Positions 1 to 5,691 of a stretch of 7,677 nt of DNA are shown here, piece after piece (within the stretch, counting starts at the first letter, position 1; every line of letters starts with the position of its first letter). The stretch is from assembly GCA_022709625.1 (NCBI GenBank), contig JAKLIL010000071.1, positions 1 through 7,677 of the forward strand, read 5' to 3'. The position numbers were made by a program, and so were the translations under genes. The notes under the pieces were generated by a model. That model had not been told where the DNA came from. It made no database searches and saw nothing but the letters and a program-made list of their open reading frames with translations. The DNA comes from Verrucomicrobiota bacterium (GTDB lineage: Bacteria; Verrucomicrobiota; Kiritimatiellia; CAIQIC01; Lenti-01).

Positions 1-156
1 TTACCGTAAATAGAGGGCGCGACTGGCGACTTCCCGCGAATATGGGCGGGGGGGCAGTTTCCCGCCGGGGCGTCGGGGCTCCATTCCGATCCGCTTGGGC
101 TTGGCGCTCTTGGCGAACTTGGCGAGAGGTGGATTTTGTTGGGATTTTGAGGGGGG

Positions 157-185
157 TTGACTTTTCGGGAGGGGGCGGGTAAGGT
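157..185 (+). promoter_or_regulatory. Putative sigma-70-type promoter for the tRNA-Gln/prs operon
   Basis: A -35 element TTGACT (157-162, 5 of 6 to TTGACA) is separated by exactly 17 bp from TAAGGT (180-185). The second hexamer keeps the three most important -10 positions (T1, A2, T6). Transcription would start near 192, about 110 bp before the tRNA. It is the best promoter I can find upstream of the operon. Another TTGTCA at 236-241 has no -10 partner at 16-18 bp spacing. The spacer is almost entirely G runs, which is unusual and may matter for regulation. Confidence 0.5.
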
Positions 186-200
186 GCGCGGGTTTTTGGA

Positions 201-237
201 ACGGGTCCGCCCGGAAGGGCGGGCCGGTTTGTTCTTT
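201..237 (+). terminator. Terminator/attenuator-like hairpin in the operon leader
   Basis: GGTCCGCCC (204-212) pairs with GGGCGGGCC (217-225): nine pairs, one of them a T:G wobble, closed by a GGAA tetraloop of the GNRA class (213-216). Pairing can continue past one G/G mismatch with C202-G227 and A201-T228. The stem is followed by TTTGTTCTTT (228-237), a T-rich but imperfect run. It lies only about 10-35 nt after the predicted start site of the promoter at 157-185. It could therefore be a leader attenuator, a stabilising 5' hairpin, or the terminator of a gene to the left. On the minus strand there is no T run after the stem. Confidence 0.4.
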
Positions 238-302
238 GTCACGGTCGGGCGCGGCGCTCGCGGAGCTGCCGTTGCGCGATTGCGGAATGCCATCGAACGC
301 AT

Positions 303-376
303 TGCCCGATGGTGTAATGGCAGCACACGGCCCTTTGGAGGCCAGAGTCTAGGTTCAAATCCTAGTCGGGCAACCA
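303..376 (+). tRNA. tRNA-Gln (anticodon UUG)
   Basis: A full cloverleaf can be drawn. The acceptor stem is TGCCCGA (303-309) with TCGGGCA (366-372), followed by discriminator A373 and an encoded CCA (374-376). The D stem is GTGT (312-315) with GCAC (323-326). The anticodon stem is CGGCC/GGCCA around loop CTTTGGA (333-339), and anticodon TTG at 335-337 reads the glutamine codons CAA and CAG. The T stem is CTAGG/CCTAG (349-353, 361-365) with loop TTCAAAT. The outermost anticodon-stem pair (C328/A344) is a mismatch; the other stems pair fully, with one T:G wobble in the D stem. The gene stands 37 bp before prs on the same strand, so it is probably cut out of a shared tRNA-mRNA transcript. Confidence 0.96.
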
Positions 377-413
377 TTGCGCCGGGAAAAGAACGAGCGA
401 AAGAAACGAAACC

Positions 414-1373
414 ATGCAGAACCACATCAAGATTTTCACCGGGAATGCGAACCGGCCGCTGGCGGAAAAGATCGCGGCGCGGGTGGGCGTGCCGCTGAGC
501 CAGGCCAGCATCGGGCGGTTCCCCGACGGCGAGATTTCCGTGACCTACGAAGAGACGGTGCGGGGGCGGGACGTCTTCATCATCCAGCCGACGGGGACGG
601 CGCCGAACGACTACCTGATGGAATTGCTGATCATGACCGACGCGGCCCGGCGGGCTTCCGCCAAGCGCATCACGGCCGTGATGCCGTTTTTCGCCTATGC
701 GCGGCAGGACCGCAAGGAGCGTTCCCGGGTGCCGATTTCGGCCAAGCTGGTGGCCAACCTGCTGGTGGCGGCGGGCGTGGGCCGCGTGCTGACGATCGAC
801 CTGCATTCGCCCCAGATCCAGGGTTTCTTCGACATTCCGGTGGACCATCTCTACGCCGCGCCGCTGCTGGTGCGCCATCTGCGCGCCAAGCTGCCGGCCC
901 GGAACCGCATGGTGGTGGCCCCCGATCCCGGCGGCCTCAAAATGGCCTATTCCTATTCCCAGTTGCTGGACGCGGGACTCGCGCTGGCCGGCAAGCACCG
1001 GACCTCGGCCACGGAGGTCGAAGCCTTCCGCCTGGTGGGCGAGGTCGAGGGCAAGGACTGCGTGCTCGTCGACGACATGACCACGACGGCCGGCACGCTC
1101 TGCGCGGCGGCCAAGCTGGTCAAGGCCCAGGGCGCCAAGTCGGTGCGCGCGGCGGTGACCCACTGCCCGATCACCCCGCTGGGCATCCAGCGGCTGCAGG
1201 ACTCCGGCCTCGAGGAACTGGTCACCACCGATAGCATCCAGCCGCAAAACTGGGGCGAATTTCCGATTACGATCCTGACGGTCGCGGACCTGCTGGGCGA
1301 CGCGATCAAGCGGATCTACGGGGACGAATCCGTCTCCAGGCTGTTCGAGATTCATCAAGGGAGAACGCAATGA
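414..1373 (+). CDS. prs: Ribose-phosphate pyrophosphokinase (PRPP synthase, class I)
   Basis: This cytoplasmic enzyme makes 5-phosphoribosyl-1-pyrophosphate from ribose 5-phosphate and ATP, the precursor of purines, pyrimidines, NAD, histidine and tryptophan. The 319-residue length is normal for class I. Visible motifs are FPDGE (36-40), the ATP-site segment RQDRK (97-101), DLH with catalytic His131 (129-131), PDPGG (170-174), a flexible-loop KHR (194-196; usually KRR, with the key Lys and Arg kept) and the PRPP loop VDDMTTTAGT (219-228). In that loop the usual Asp at 224 is Thr, while Asp220 and Asp221 are kept. The ATG at 414 fits the family N-terminus. No clear Shine-Dalgarno precedes it, only an A/G-rich leader after the tRNA. 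Its stop overlaps the rplY start as ATGA. Confidence 0.97.
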   Translation: MQNHIKIFTGNANRPLAEKIAARVGVPLSQASIGRFPDGEISVTYEETVRGRDVFIIQPTGTAPNDYLMELLIMTDAARRASAKRITAVMPFFAYARQDRKERSRVPISAKLVANLLVAAGVGRVLTIDLHSPQIQGFFDIPVDHLYAAPLLVRHLRAKLPARNRMVVAPDPGGLKMAYSYSQLLDAGLALAGKHRTSATEVEAFRLVGEVEGKDCVLVDDMTTTAGTLCAAAKLVKAQGAKSVRAAVTHCPITPLGIQRLQDSGLEELVTTDSIQPQNWGEFPITILTVADLLGDAIKRIYGDESVSRLFEIHQGRTQ

Positions 1374-2128
1374 AAGAAACGAAATTGACGGCCCGGCCGC
1401 GCGCCGGCAAGGGAAGCGGCGCCGCCGGCCGCCTGCGCCGCACCGGGTGGTTCCCGGCGGTGGTGTACGGCGAAGGGCGCCCCGGCGTGGACATCCAGCT
1501 CAACGAACACGACTTCGTGATGATGCTGCGCAGCCACCGCAGCGAAAACATGATCGTCGACCTGGCGGTGGAAGGCGCGGCCAAGCCCTTCAAGGTGATG
1601 CTCAAGGCGATGCAGCACCATCCGCTCACGGGCCGCGTCATCCACGTGGATTTCTACGAGATTTCGATGACCCGCAAGATCGAGATCCAAGTGCCGATCC
1701 GGCTGGCGGGCGTGCCGACCGGCGTGGCGAACGAAGGCGGCATCCTGGAGCACGTGCTGCGCGCGCTGACCGTGCAATGCTTGCCGGGCGACCTGATCGA
1801 AGAAGTCGCCTTGGACGTGGCGAGCCTGCAGATCGGCAAGACGCTGCGCGTGCGCGACGTCCAGATCGACGCCGCGAAATACAAGGTGCTGGACGCGCCC
1901 GACCAGGTGGTGGCCGCCGTGGCCGCGCCGCGCACGGAGGAGGAAGAAAAGGCCGAGGCGGAAGCCGCCGCCGCGACTGCCGCCGCCGGCCCCGAAGTCT
2001 TGACCGAGAAGAAGGAAGAGGAAGAAGGCGCCGAGGGCGCGGACAAGGGCAAGGAAGCCAAGGCTCCGGCCAAGGAAGCCGCCAAGGCCCCGCCCGCCGG
2101 CAAGGAAGACAAGAAGGAGAAGAAGTAA
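1370..2128 (+). CDS. rplY: Large ribosomal subunit protein bL25 (CTC/TL5 family)
   Basis: This protein binds 5S rRNA in the central protuberance of the 50S subunit. It is the long, two-domain form: an N-terminal 5S-binding domain at about residues 3-93 (including FPAVVYG, 28-34) and a C-terminal TL5-type beta domain at about 101-185, joined through IHVDFYEI (91-98). A low-complexity tail (about 187-252) is first Glu/Ala-rich and ends in Lys/Ala/Pro/Glu repeats. It makes this copy longer (252 residues) than the usual 180-220 and is probably disordered. Translation starts in a 4-bp ATGA overlap with prs, helped by AAGGGAG (1357-1363). The order prs-rplY-pth is common in Gram-negative bacteria. 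Confidence 0.95.
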   Translation: MKETKLTARPRAGKGSGAAGRLRRTGWFPAVVYGEGRPGVDIQLNEHDFVMMLRSHRSENMIVDLAVEGAAKPFKVMLKAMQHHPLTGRVIHVDFYEISMTRKIEIQVPIRLAGVPTGVANEGGILEHVLRALTVQCLPGDLIEEVALDVASLQIGKTLRVRDVQIDAAKYKVLDAPDQVVAAVAAPRTEEEEKAEAEAAAATAAAGPEVLTEKKEEEEGAEGADKGKEAKAPAKEAAKAPPAGKEDKKEKK

Positions 2129-2161
2129 ACCGCCGCTGGCGGCCGGAGCGGATTCCCGCGC

Positions 2162-2725
2162 ATGAAACTGGTGGTGGGGCTGGGCAATCCCGGACGGGCC
2201 TACGCGCACACGCGGCACAACGCCGGGTGGGCGGTCCTGGACGAGTTTGCCAAGCGCCGGCGGGCGACGTTCCGCCGCTCGTGGCGCCGGCCCGTCCAAA
2301 CCGCCAAAACCGCGCTGGAGGGTGCCGGGCCGCTGTTGCTGGCCAAGCCCTTGACCTACATGAACCGCAGCGGCGACGTGCTGCCGGGCCTGATGCGCCC
2401 GGCTGGCCTGGCCGCGCAGGACTTGATCGTCGTGGCCGACGACGTCAATCTGCCGCTGGGCACGTTGCGGATTCGGCCCAAGGGCGGCGCCGGCGGCCAC
2501 AACGGACTGAAGTCCGTCATCGAGCGGCTCGGGACGGAGGAATTCGCCCGGGTGCGGGTCGGCGTCGGCGCGCAGCGGGAAGGACGGAGTTTGACGGACC
2601 ACGTGCTGGAACGGCTGGACGCCGCGGAGCGCCAAGCGGTGGCGGCAGCGGCGGTCCAGGCGGCCGAGGCGTTGGAGTGTTTGCTGGTCGAGGGCGTGGA
2701 AAGCGCGATGAACCGGTTCAATTGA
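2162..2725 (+). CDS. pth: Peptidyl-tRNA hydrolase
   Basis: Pth hydrolyses the ester bond of peptidyl-tRNAs that drop off the ribosome, recycling tRNA in the cytoplasm. The 187 residues match the family length. All active-site residues are visible at nearly the same numbering as in E. coli: Asn9 in GLGNPG (6-11), catalytic His19 in TRHN (17-20), Asn68 in YMNRSG (66-71), Asp93 in VADD (91-94) and Asn114 in GGHNGLKS (111-118). The start MKLVVGLGNPG is the canonical N-terminus, so the ATG at 2162 is firm even though the 33-bp gap after rplY holds only a weak GGAG-like site. The 3' end of the gene carries a 12-bp palindrome (2709-2720). Confidence 0.97.
   Translation: MKLVVGLGNPGRAYAHTRHNAGWAVLDEFAKRRRATFRRSWRRPVQTAKTALEGAGPLLLAKPLTYMNRSGDVLPGLMRPAGLAAQDLIVVADDVNLPLGTLRIRPKGGAGGHNGLKSVIERLGTEEFARVRVGVGAQREGRSLTDHVLERLDAAERQAVAAAAVQAAEALECLLVEGVESAMNRFN
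2709..2720. promoter_or_regulatory. 12-bp perfect palindrome just before rpsF
   Basis: TGAACCGGTTCA reads the same on both strands. It overlaps the last sense codons of pth (Met-Asn-Arg-Phe-Asn) and ends 5 bp before the rpsF ribosome binding site. As DNA it could be an operator. As RNA it could form a short hairpin with a CCGG loop. CCG-containing hairpins in rpsF leaders are known binding sites for the bS6:bS18 complex, but this stem has only four pairs, so that role is speculative. Confidence 0.25.
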
Positions 2726-2730
2726 GGAGG
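2726..2730 (+). promoter_or_regulatory. Shine-Dalgarno GGAGG that fixes the rpsF GTG start
   Basis: GGAGG lies directly after the pth stop and 6 nt before GTG at 2737, which is ideal spacing. That GTG opens MNKYEAMII, the standard bS6 N-terminus. The ATG at 2732 is in another frame and only 1 nt from this site; it gives just Met-Arg-stop. Confidence 0.85.
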
Positions 2731-2736
2731 CATGAG

Positions 2737-3069
2737 GTGAATAAATACGAGGCAATGATCATCTTTCGGGAAACCCTGAAGGAAACGGAGTGGGACGCCG
2801 CCGTCGAAACCGTCCGCGCGGAGATCGAAAAGCAGGGCGGCAAGACGACCAGCAGCACGCGGCTGGGCAAGCGCGAGTTCGCCCGTCCGATGCAGAAGCA
2901 GCACAGCGGCCATTACGGCCTGATCGCCTTCCAGTTGGCCGGCGACAAGGTCGCGGCCCTGCAGGCGCGCTTGAAACTGAACGAGCAGGTGTTTCGCGTG
3001 CAGGTGGTCGCGGCGCCCGCCGCGCCGCCGGCGCCGCAAAAGGAGGTCGCCCATGGCGTCGCTGAATAA
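2737..3069 (+). CDS. rpsF: Small ribosomal subunit protein bS6
   Basis: bS6 pairs with bS18 on the 30S platform. The 110-residue product begins MNKYEAMIIF with the typical first beta strand. It continues through a helix (about 16-34), the GKREFARPM segment (44-52) and the strand GHYGLIAFQL (58-67), and ends in a short Ala/Pro tail (91-110). The start is a GTG, chosen because GGAGG sits 6 nt upstream and the first residues match the family. Starting at the internal ATG (2755) would remove the first beta strand. It begins 11 bp after pth. Its last 17 bp overlap ssb, suggesting translational coupling. Confidence 0.95.
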   Translation: MNKYEAMIIFRETLKETEWDAAVETVRAEIEKQGGKTTSSTRLGKREFARPMQKQHSGHYGLIAFQLAGDKVAALQARLKLNEQVFRVQVVAAPAAPPAPQKEVAHGVAE

Positions 3070-3502
3070 GGTGCTGTTGATCGGGAACCTCACGCAGGAT
3101 CCCGAGCTGCGGCGGATTCCGTCGGGCACGGCGGTGTCGACGCTGCGGCTGGCCGTCAACGATTCCTACCTGAACAAGAGCGGGGAGCGCGTCGAACGGT
3201 CGCTGTTCCTGGACGTGGACGTCTGGGACCGGCAGGCGGAGACCTGCCAGCAATACCTGTCCAAGGGCTCGCCGGTGTGCGTCGAGGGCCGCCTGCAGAT
3301 GGATACCTGGGACGACAAGGAAACCGGCCAGAAACGGTCGCGCCTGAAGGTGCGGGCGGAGCGCGTCCAGTTCCTGGGCAGTCCCCGCCGCACGGCGGAA
3401 GTGCGCGATGCGCCGCCGCCCGCCGCGGGCCCGGCCGCCGCGCCGGCCGCTTTCGATGAACCGCTGGCCAAGCCCGCGGACGACGAAGAAATCCCCTTTT
3501 AA
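3053..3502 (+). CDS. ssb: Single-stranded DNA-binding protein
   Basis: SSB coats single-stranded DNA at replication forks and recruits repair and replication partners through its C-terminal tip. The 149 residues comprise an OB fold (about 1-110), which opens MASLNKVLLIGNLTQDPE and has aromatic residues such as Trp59 and Trp86. A Pro/Ala-rich linker (about 119-136) follows, and the protein ends in the acidic DDEEIPF (143-149), the standard protein-interaction peptide. The start at 3053 lies inside the end of rpsF (17-bp overlap) and is preceded by GGAGG (3042-3046) at 6 nt. ssb between rpsF and rpsR, with dnaB two genes further on, is a widespread arrangement. Confidence 0.97.
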   Translation: MASLNKVLLIGNLTQDPELRRIPSGTAVSTLRLAVNDSYLNKSGERVERSLFLDVDVWDRQAETCQQYLSKGSPVCVEGRLQMDTWDDKETGQKRSRLKVRAERVQFLGSPRRTAEVRDAPPPAAGPAAAPAAFDEPLAKPADDEEIPF

Positions 3503-3520
3503 ACACGGAGTACGGGACAT

Positions 3521-3766
3521 ATGATGAAGAGCAAGAAAAAACGGGCGCCGCGGCGCGAATCCAAGGGCGACGAGGCGGGGCGGACGCGGGCGCGGCTGCT
3601 CAAGGCCGACCAGCAGGTGGACTACCGGGACTACGAATTCCTGCGCAAGTTCATGACCGAGCGCGGCAAGATCGTGCCGGCGCGGATTACCGGCGCCAAC
3701 GCGAAACAGCAGCGCCAAGTGAAGCGCGCCATCCGGCGCGCGCGGACGATGGGATTGCTGCCGTAG
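3521..3766 (+). CDS. rpsR: Small ribosomal subunit protein bS18
   Basis: bS18 forms a heterodimer with bS6 on the 30S platform. The 81 residues consist of a basic N-terminal extension (MMKSKKKRAPRR) and the conserved core from about residue 33: VDYRDYEFLRKFM, ERGKIVPARITG and the RNA-binding QQRQVKRAIRRARTMGLLP end. There is no cysteine at all, so this is not a zinc-binding form. Two ATG codons stand in tandem (3521 and 3524). The first is preferred because GGAG (3507-3510) is 10 nt upstream of it and 13 nt from the second. It begins 18 bp after ssb and ends 22 bp before rplI. Confidence 0.95.
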   Translation: MMKSKKKRAPRRESKGDEAGRTRARLLKADQQVDYRDYEFLRKFMTERGKIVPARITGANAKQQRQVKRAIRRARTMGLLP

Positions 3767-3788
3767 GCGGCGGAAGGAACGGTGTGCC

Positions 3789-4268
3789 ATGGGCAAATCC
3801 ATTGAAGTGATCCTGCTGGAAGACGTCGCCGATCTGGGGCGCTCCGGCGACTCCTGCCGCGTGCGGGCGGGCCACGCGCGCAACTTCCTCTTTCCGAAGA
3901 AGCTGGCGACCACGCTGACCCCCGGGACCAAGCGGCTGATCGAAAAGAAGCGCGCCGAGGCGGTCGTCCGCCTCGCGAAGGAAAAGGAAGAGGCCGAAGT
4001 TCTGCTGGCGAAGCTCGAAAAGCTGACGGTGGTCTGCGCCGTGAAGGCGAACGCCGACGGCCGCCTGTTCGGTTCGGTGGGCGCGGCCGACGTGCTGGCG
4101 AAACTGGCGGCGGACCACGGCATCGAGCTGCCCAAAAAGCAGCTGGCGATGTACGAGCACTTCAAGTCGCTGGGCGAACACGAAGCCGCCCTGCATCTCC
4201 ATCCGGAGGTGCGCGGCAAGCTCAGGGTGAAGGTCGTCGCCGAAAAGGCCGCCGCGCCGGCGGAGTAG
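3789..4268 (+). CDS. rplI: Large ribosomal subunit protein bL9
   Basis: bL9 binds 23S rRNA near the L1 stalk and extends a long helix from the 50S surface. The 159 residues show the N-terminal rRNA-binding domain (IEVILLEDVADLG, 5-17; GHARNFLFPK, 28-37), the connecting long helix rich in Glu/Lys/Ala (about 47-77), and the C-terminal domain with GRLFGSVGAADV (91-102), ending in a short Ala/Pro tail. The length is slightly above the usual 147-150, owing to three extra residues at the start and the tail. GGAAGGA (3772-3778) lies 10 nt before the ATG. It sits between rpsR and dnaB as in many bacteria. Confidence 0.96.
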   Translation: MGKSIEVILLEDVADLGRSGDSCRVRAGHARNFLFPKKLATTLTPGTKRLIEKKRAEAVVRLAKEKEEAEVLLAKLEKLTVVCAVKANADGRLFGSVGAADVLAKLAADHGIELPKKQLAMYEHFKSLGEHEAALHLHPEVRGKLRVKVVAEKAAAPAE

Positions 4269-4278
4269 GGCGGGGGCC

Positions 4279-5691
4279 ATGGCGGGAGCGGCAGAGACGG
4301 CGGCGGGCGGCCGCGCGGTCCGTCCGGCCGAACGCGTCCCGCCGCACAGCGAGGAAGCCGAACGGGCGGTCCTCGGCTGCGCGCTGCTGGATGCCGCGCG
4401 CATCCTCGACTTGTGCGTCGAGCGGCAGCTTTCGGCCGACTCGTTCTACCTGCAGACCCACCAGAGCCTGTTCCAGGCGATGCTGGACCTGCACGGCGAA
4501 CGCAAGCCGGTCGATTTCGTCACCGTGGCCGAACGCCTGCGGGAAACGCAGCTGCTCGACGCCGTGGGGGGCGAGGACGAGCTGGCGCGCCTGGCCGGCG
4601 GGGCGATGACCACGGCCCACGCCGAATACTACATCCAGCGCGTCTACGAATACCACCTGCTGCGGCGCATCATCGATACCGCCCGCGGGGTGACCGAACA
4701 CTGCTACAAGGGCGAGCAGGGGGCGGAAACGGTCCTCAACGACGCCGAAGAGGCCTTCTTCGACCTCAGCGAAAAGCGCATCGGCGTCGAACGCGTCTGG
4801 TGCCAGCTCGTCAACGAGGAGATGAAGGAGGTCGAAAAGCTCATCTCGGAAAAGAAGGGCACCACCGGCATCTCGACCGGCTACGAAGACGTCGACCGGC
4901 TCCTGCTCGGCATGCAGCCGGGGGATTTGATCGTGCTCGCCGCGCGGCCCTCGATGGGCAAAACCTCCCTGGCGCTGAACGTCGCCGAACACGTGGCGCT
5001 GGGCGCGCGCGGCCAGCCGCCCCGCCCCGTGGCGGTCTTCAGCCTCGAAATGTCCGCGGAATCCCTCGTTCGCCGCATGATTTGCAGCCATGCCCGCGTG
5101 TCCGCCCAGAGCCTCTCGTCGGGCCTCGTGGGCCCGCCGGAGCACGGCAAGCTCGCCGGCGCCGCGGACGTCTTGCGGCAGGCGCCCATCTACGTGGACG
5201 ACTCGGCCGGTCTCGAAGCGCTGGATCTGCGCGCCCGCGCCCGCCGCCTGAAACGCAAACACGACGTCCAGTTCATCGTCGTCGACTATCTCCAGCTGAT
5301 GAACTATTCGCGCTACTCGGACGAGAACCGGCAGCGCGAAACCGCGGCGATTTCCCAGGCGCTCAAAAGCATGGCCAAGGAACTGAAGGTGCCCGTGATG
5401 GTGCTGAGCCAGCTTAGCCGCGCCCCCGAAACCCGGGGTTCCACGGCGGTGCCGAAACTGTCGGACCTGCGCGATTCCGGCGCCATCGAGCAGGACGCCG
5501 ACGTGGTCATGCTGCTGCGGCGGCCCTGCCTGTACCCCGACGACAAGGACCACGAGGACGCCCGCCTGGCCATTTTGAACGTCGCCAAACACCGCAACGG
5601 GCCCATCGGTGAAATCAAGCTGGATTTCGACGGCCGCTTCACCCGCTTCGAGAACCGCCGCGAAGGCGTGGATTCCGGGAGCGCCGAATGA
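4279..5691 (+). CDS. dnaB: Replicative DNA helicase DnaB
   Basis: DnaB is the hexameric 5'-3' helicase that unwinds DNA at the replication fork and contacts primase. The 470-residue product has the N-terminal primase-interaction domain (about 20-125, PPHSEEAERAVLG at 21-33), a linker, and the RecA-like motor (about 195-460). Motor motifs are Walker A ARPSMGKT (222-229, Lys228), SLEMS with catalytic Glu257 (255-259), Walker B FIVVDYLQL (332-340, Asp336), DLRDSGAIEQDAD (396-408) and KHRNG (437-441) with its sensor Lys and Arg. No intein interrupts the Walker A or later motifs, a common insertion site in this gene. About 18 residues precede the conserved start. The ribosome site is weak (GGAG, 4262-4265, overlapping the rplI stop). 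Its stop overlaps the bamA start as ATGA. Confidence 0.97.
   Translation: MAGAAETAAGGRAVRPAERVPPHSEEAERAVLGCALLDAARILDLCVERQLSADSFYLQTHQSLFQAMLDLHGERKPVDFVTVAERLRETQLLDAVGGEDELARLAGGAMTTAHAEYYIQRVYEYHLLRRIIDTARGVTEHCYKGEQGAETVLNDAEEAFFDLSEKRIGVERVWCQLVNEEMKEVEKLISEKKGTTGISTGYEDVDRLLLGMQPGDLIVLAARPSMGKTSLALNVAEHVALGARGQPPRPVAVFSLEMSAESLVRRMICSHARVSAQSLSSGLVGPPEHGKLAGAADVLRQAPIYVDDSAGLEALDLRARARRLKRKHDVQFIVVDYLQLMNYSRYSDENRQRETAAISQALKSMAKELKVPVMVLSQLSRAPETRGSTAVPKLSDLRDSGAIEQDADVVMLLRRPCLYPDDKDHEDARLAILNVAKHRNGPIGEIKLDFDGRFTRFENRREGVDSGSAE

Larger units (their letters stand above)
1..302. other. Gene-free upstream region with regulatory signals
   Basis: I can support no protein gene here. The + strand is strongly G-rich in places (44-54, 67-70, 75-78, 151-156, 167-179). 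There are three exact copies of CTTGGCG at a strict 9-bp spacing (100-106, 109-115, 118-124). An inverted repeat pairs GGCGGG (45-50) with CCCGCC (61-66). The supported contents are a promoter at 157-185 and a hairpin at about 201-228, listed separately. The minus strand is open from 348 down to a TAA at 1-3, but its only ATG (84-82) would give a 27-residue peptide with no ribosome binding site or recognisable family. Confidence 0.6.

Noticed and set aside
45..66. Inverted repeat GGCGGG/CCCGCC as a terminator for a leftward or rightward gene
   Set aside because: There is no T-rich run on either strand after the stem, and the G-rich loop makes chance pairing likely.
1..84. Possible 27-residue minus-strand peptide ending in TAA at 1-3
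   Set aside because: It has no ribosome binding site, no recognised family and only one possible ATG. The length is within chance.
236..264. Second promoter with -35 TTGTCA at 236-241
   Set aside because: The hexamer is good, but no -10-like sequence occurs at 16-18 bp; the region is entirely GC-rich.
157..498. Plus-strand open frame of 113 codons through the promoter, tRNA and prs start
   Set aside because: It runs through the tRNA gene and its start coincides with the -35 TTGACT. It has no family-like sequence.
2130..2142. CCGCC-GCT-GGCGG hairpin between rplY and pth as a terminator
   Set aside because: It has only five pairs with a 3-nt loop and no T run. It is too weak to end transcription in this GC-rich context.
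1355..4219. Other long minus-strand open frames over rplY, pth, rpsF, ssb, rpsR and rplI
   Set aside because: All lie exactly opposite well-identified genes, have low-complexity composition and no ribosome sites, and match GC-driven shadow frames.
4942..4965. Intein or insertion in the dnaB Walker A region
   Set aside because: ARPSMGKT and all later helicase motifs are continuous and correctly spaced.
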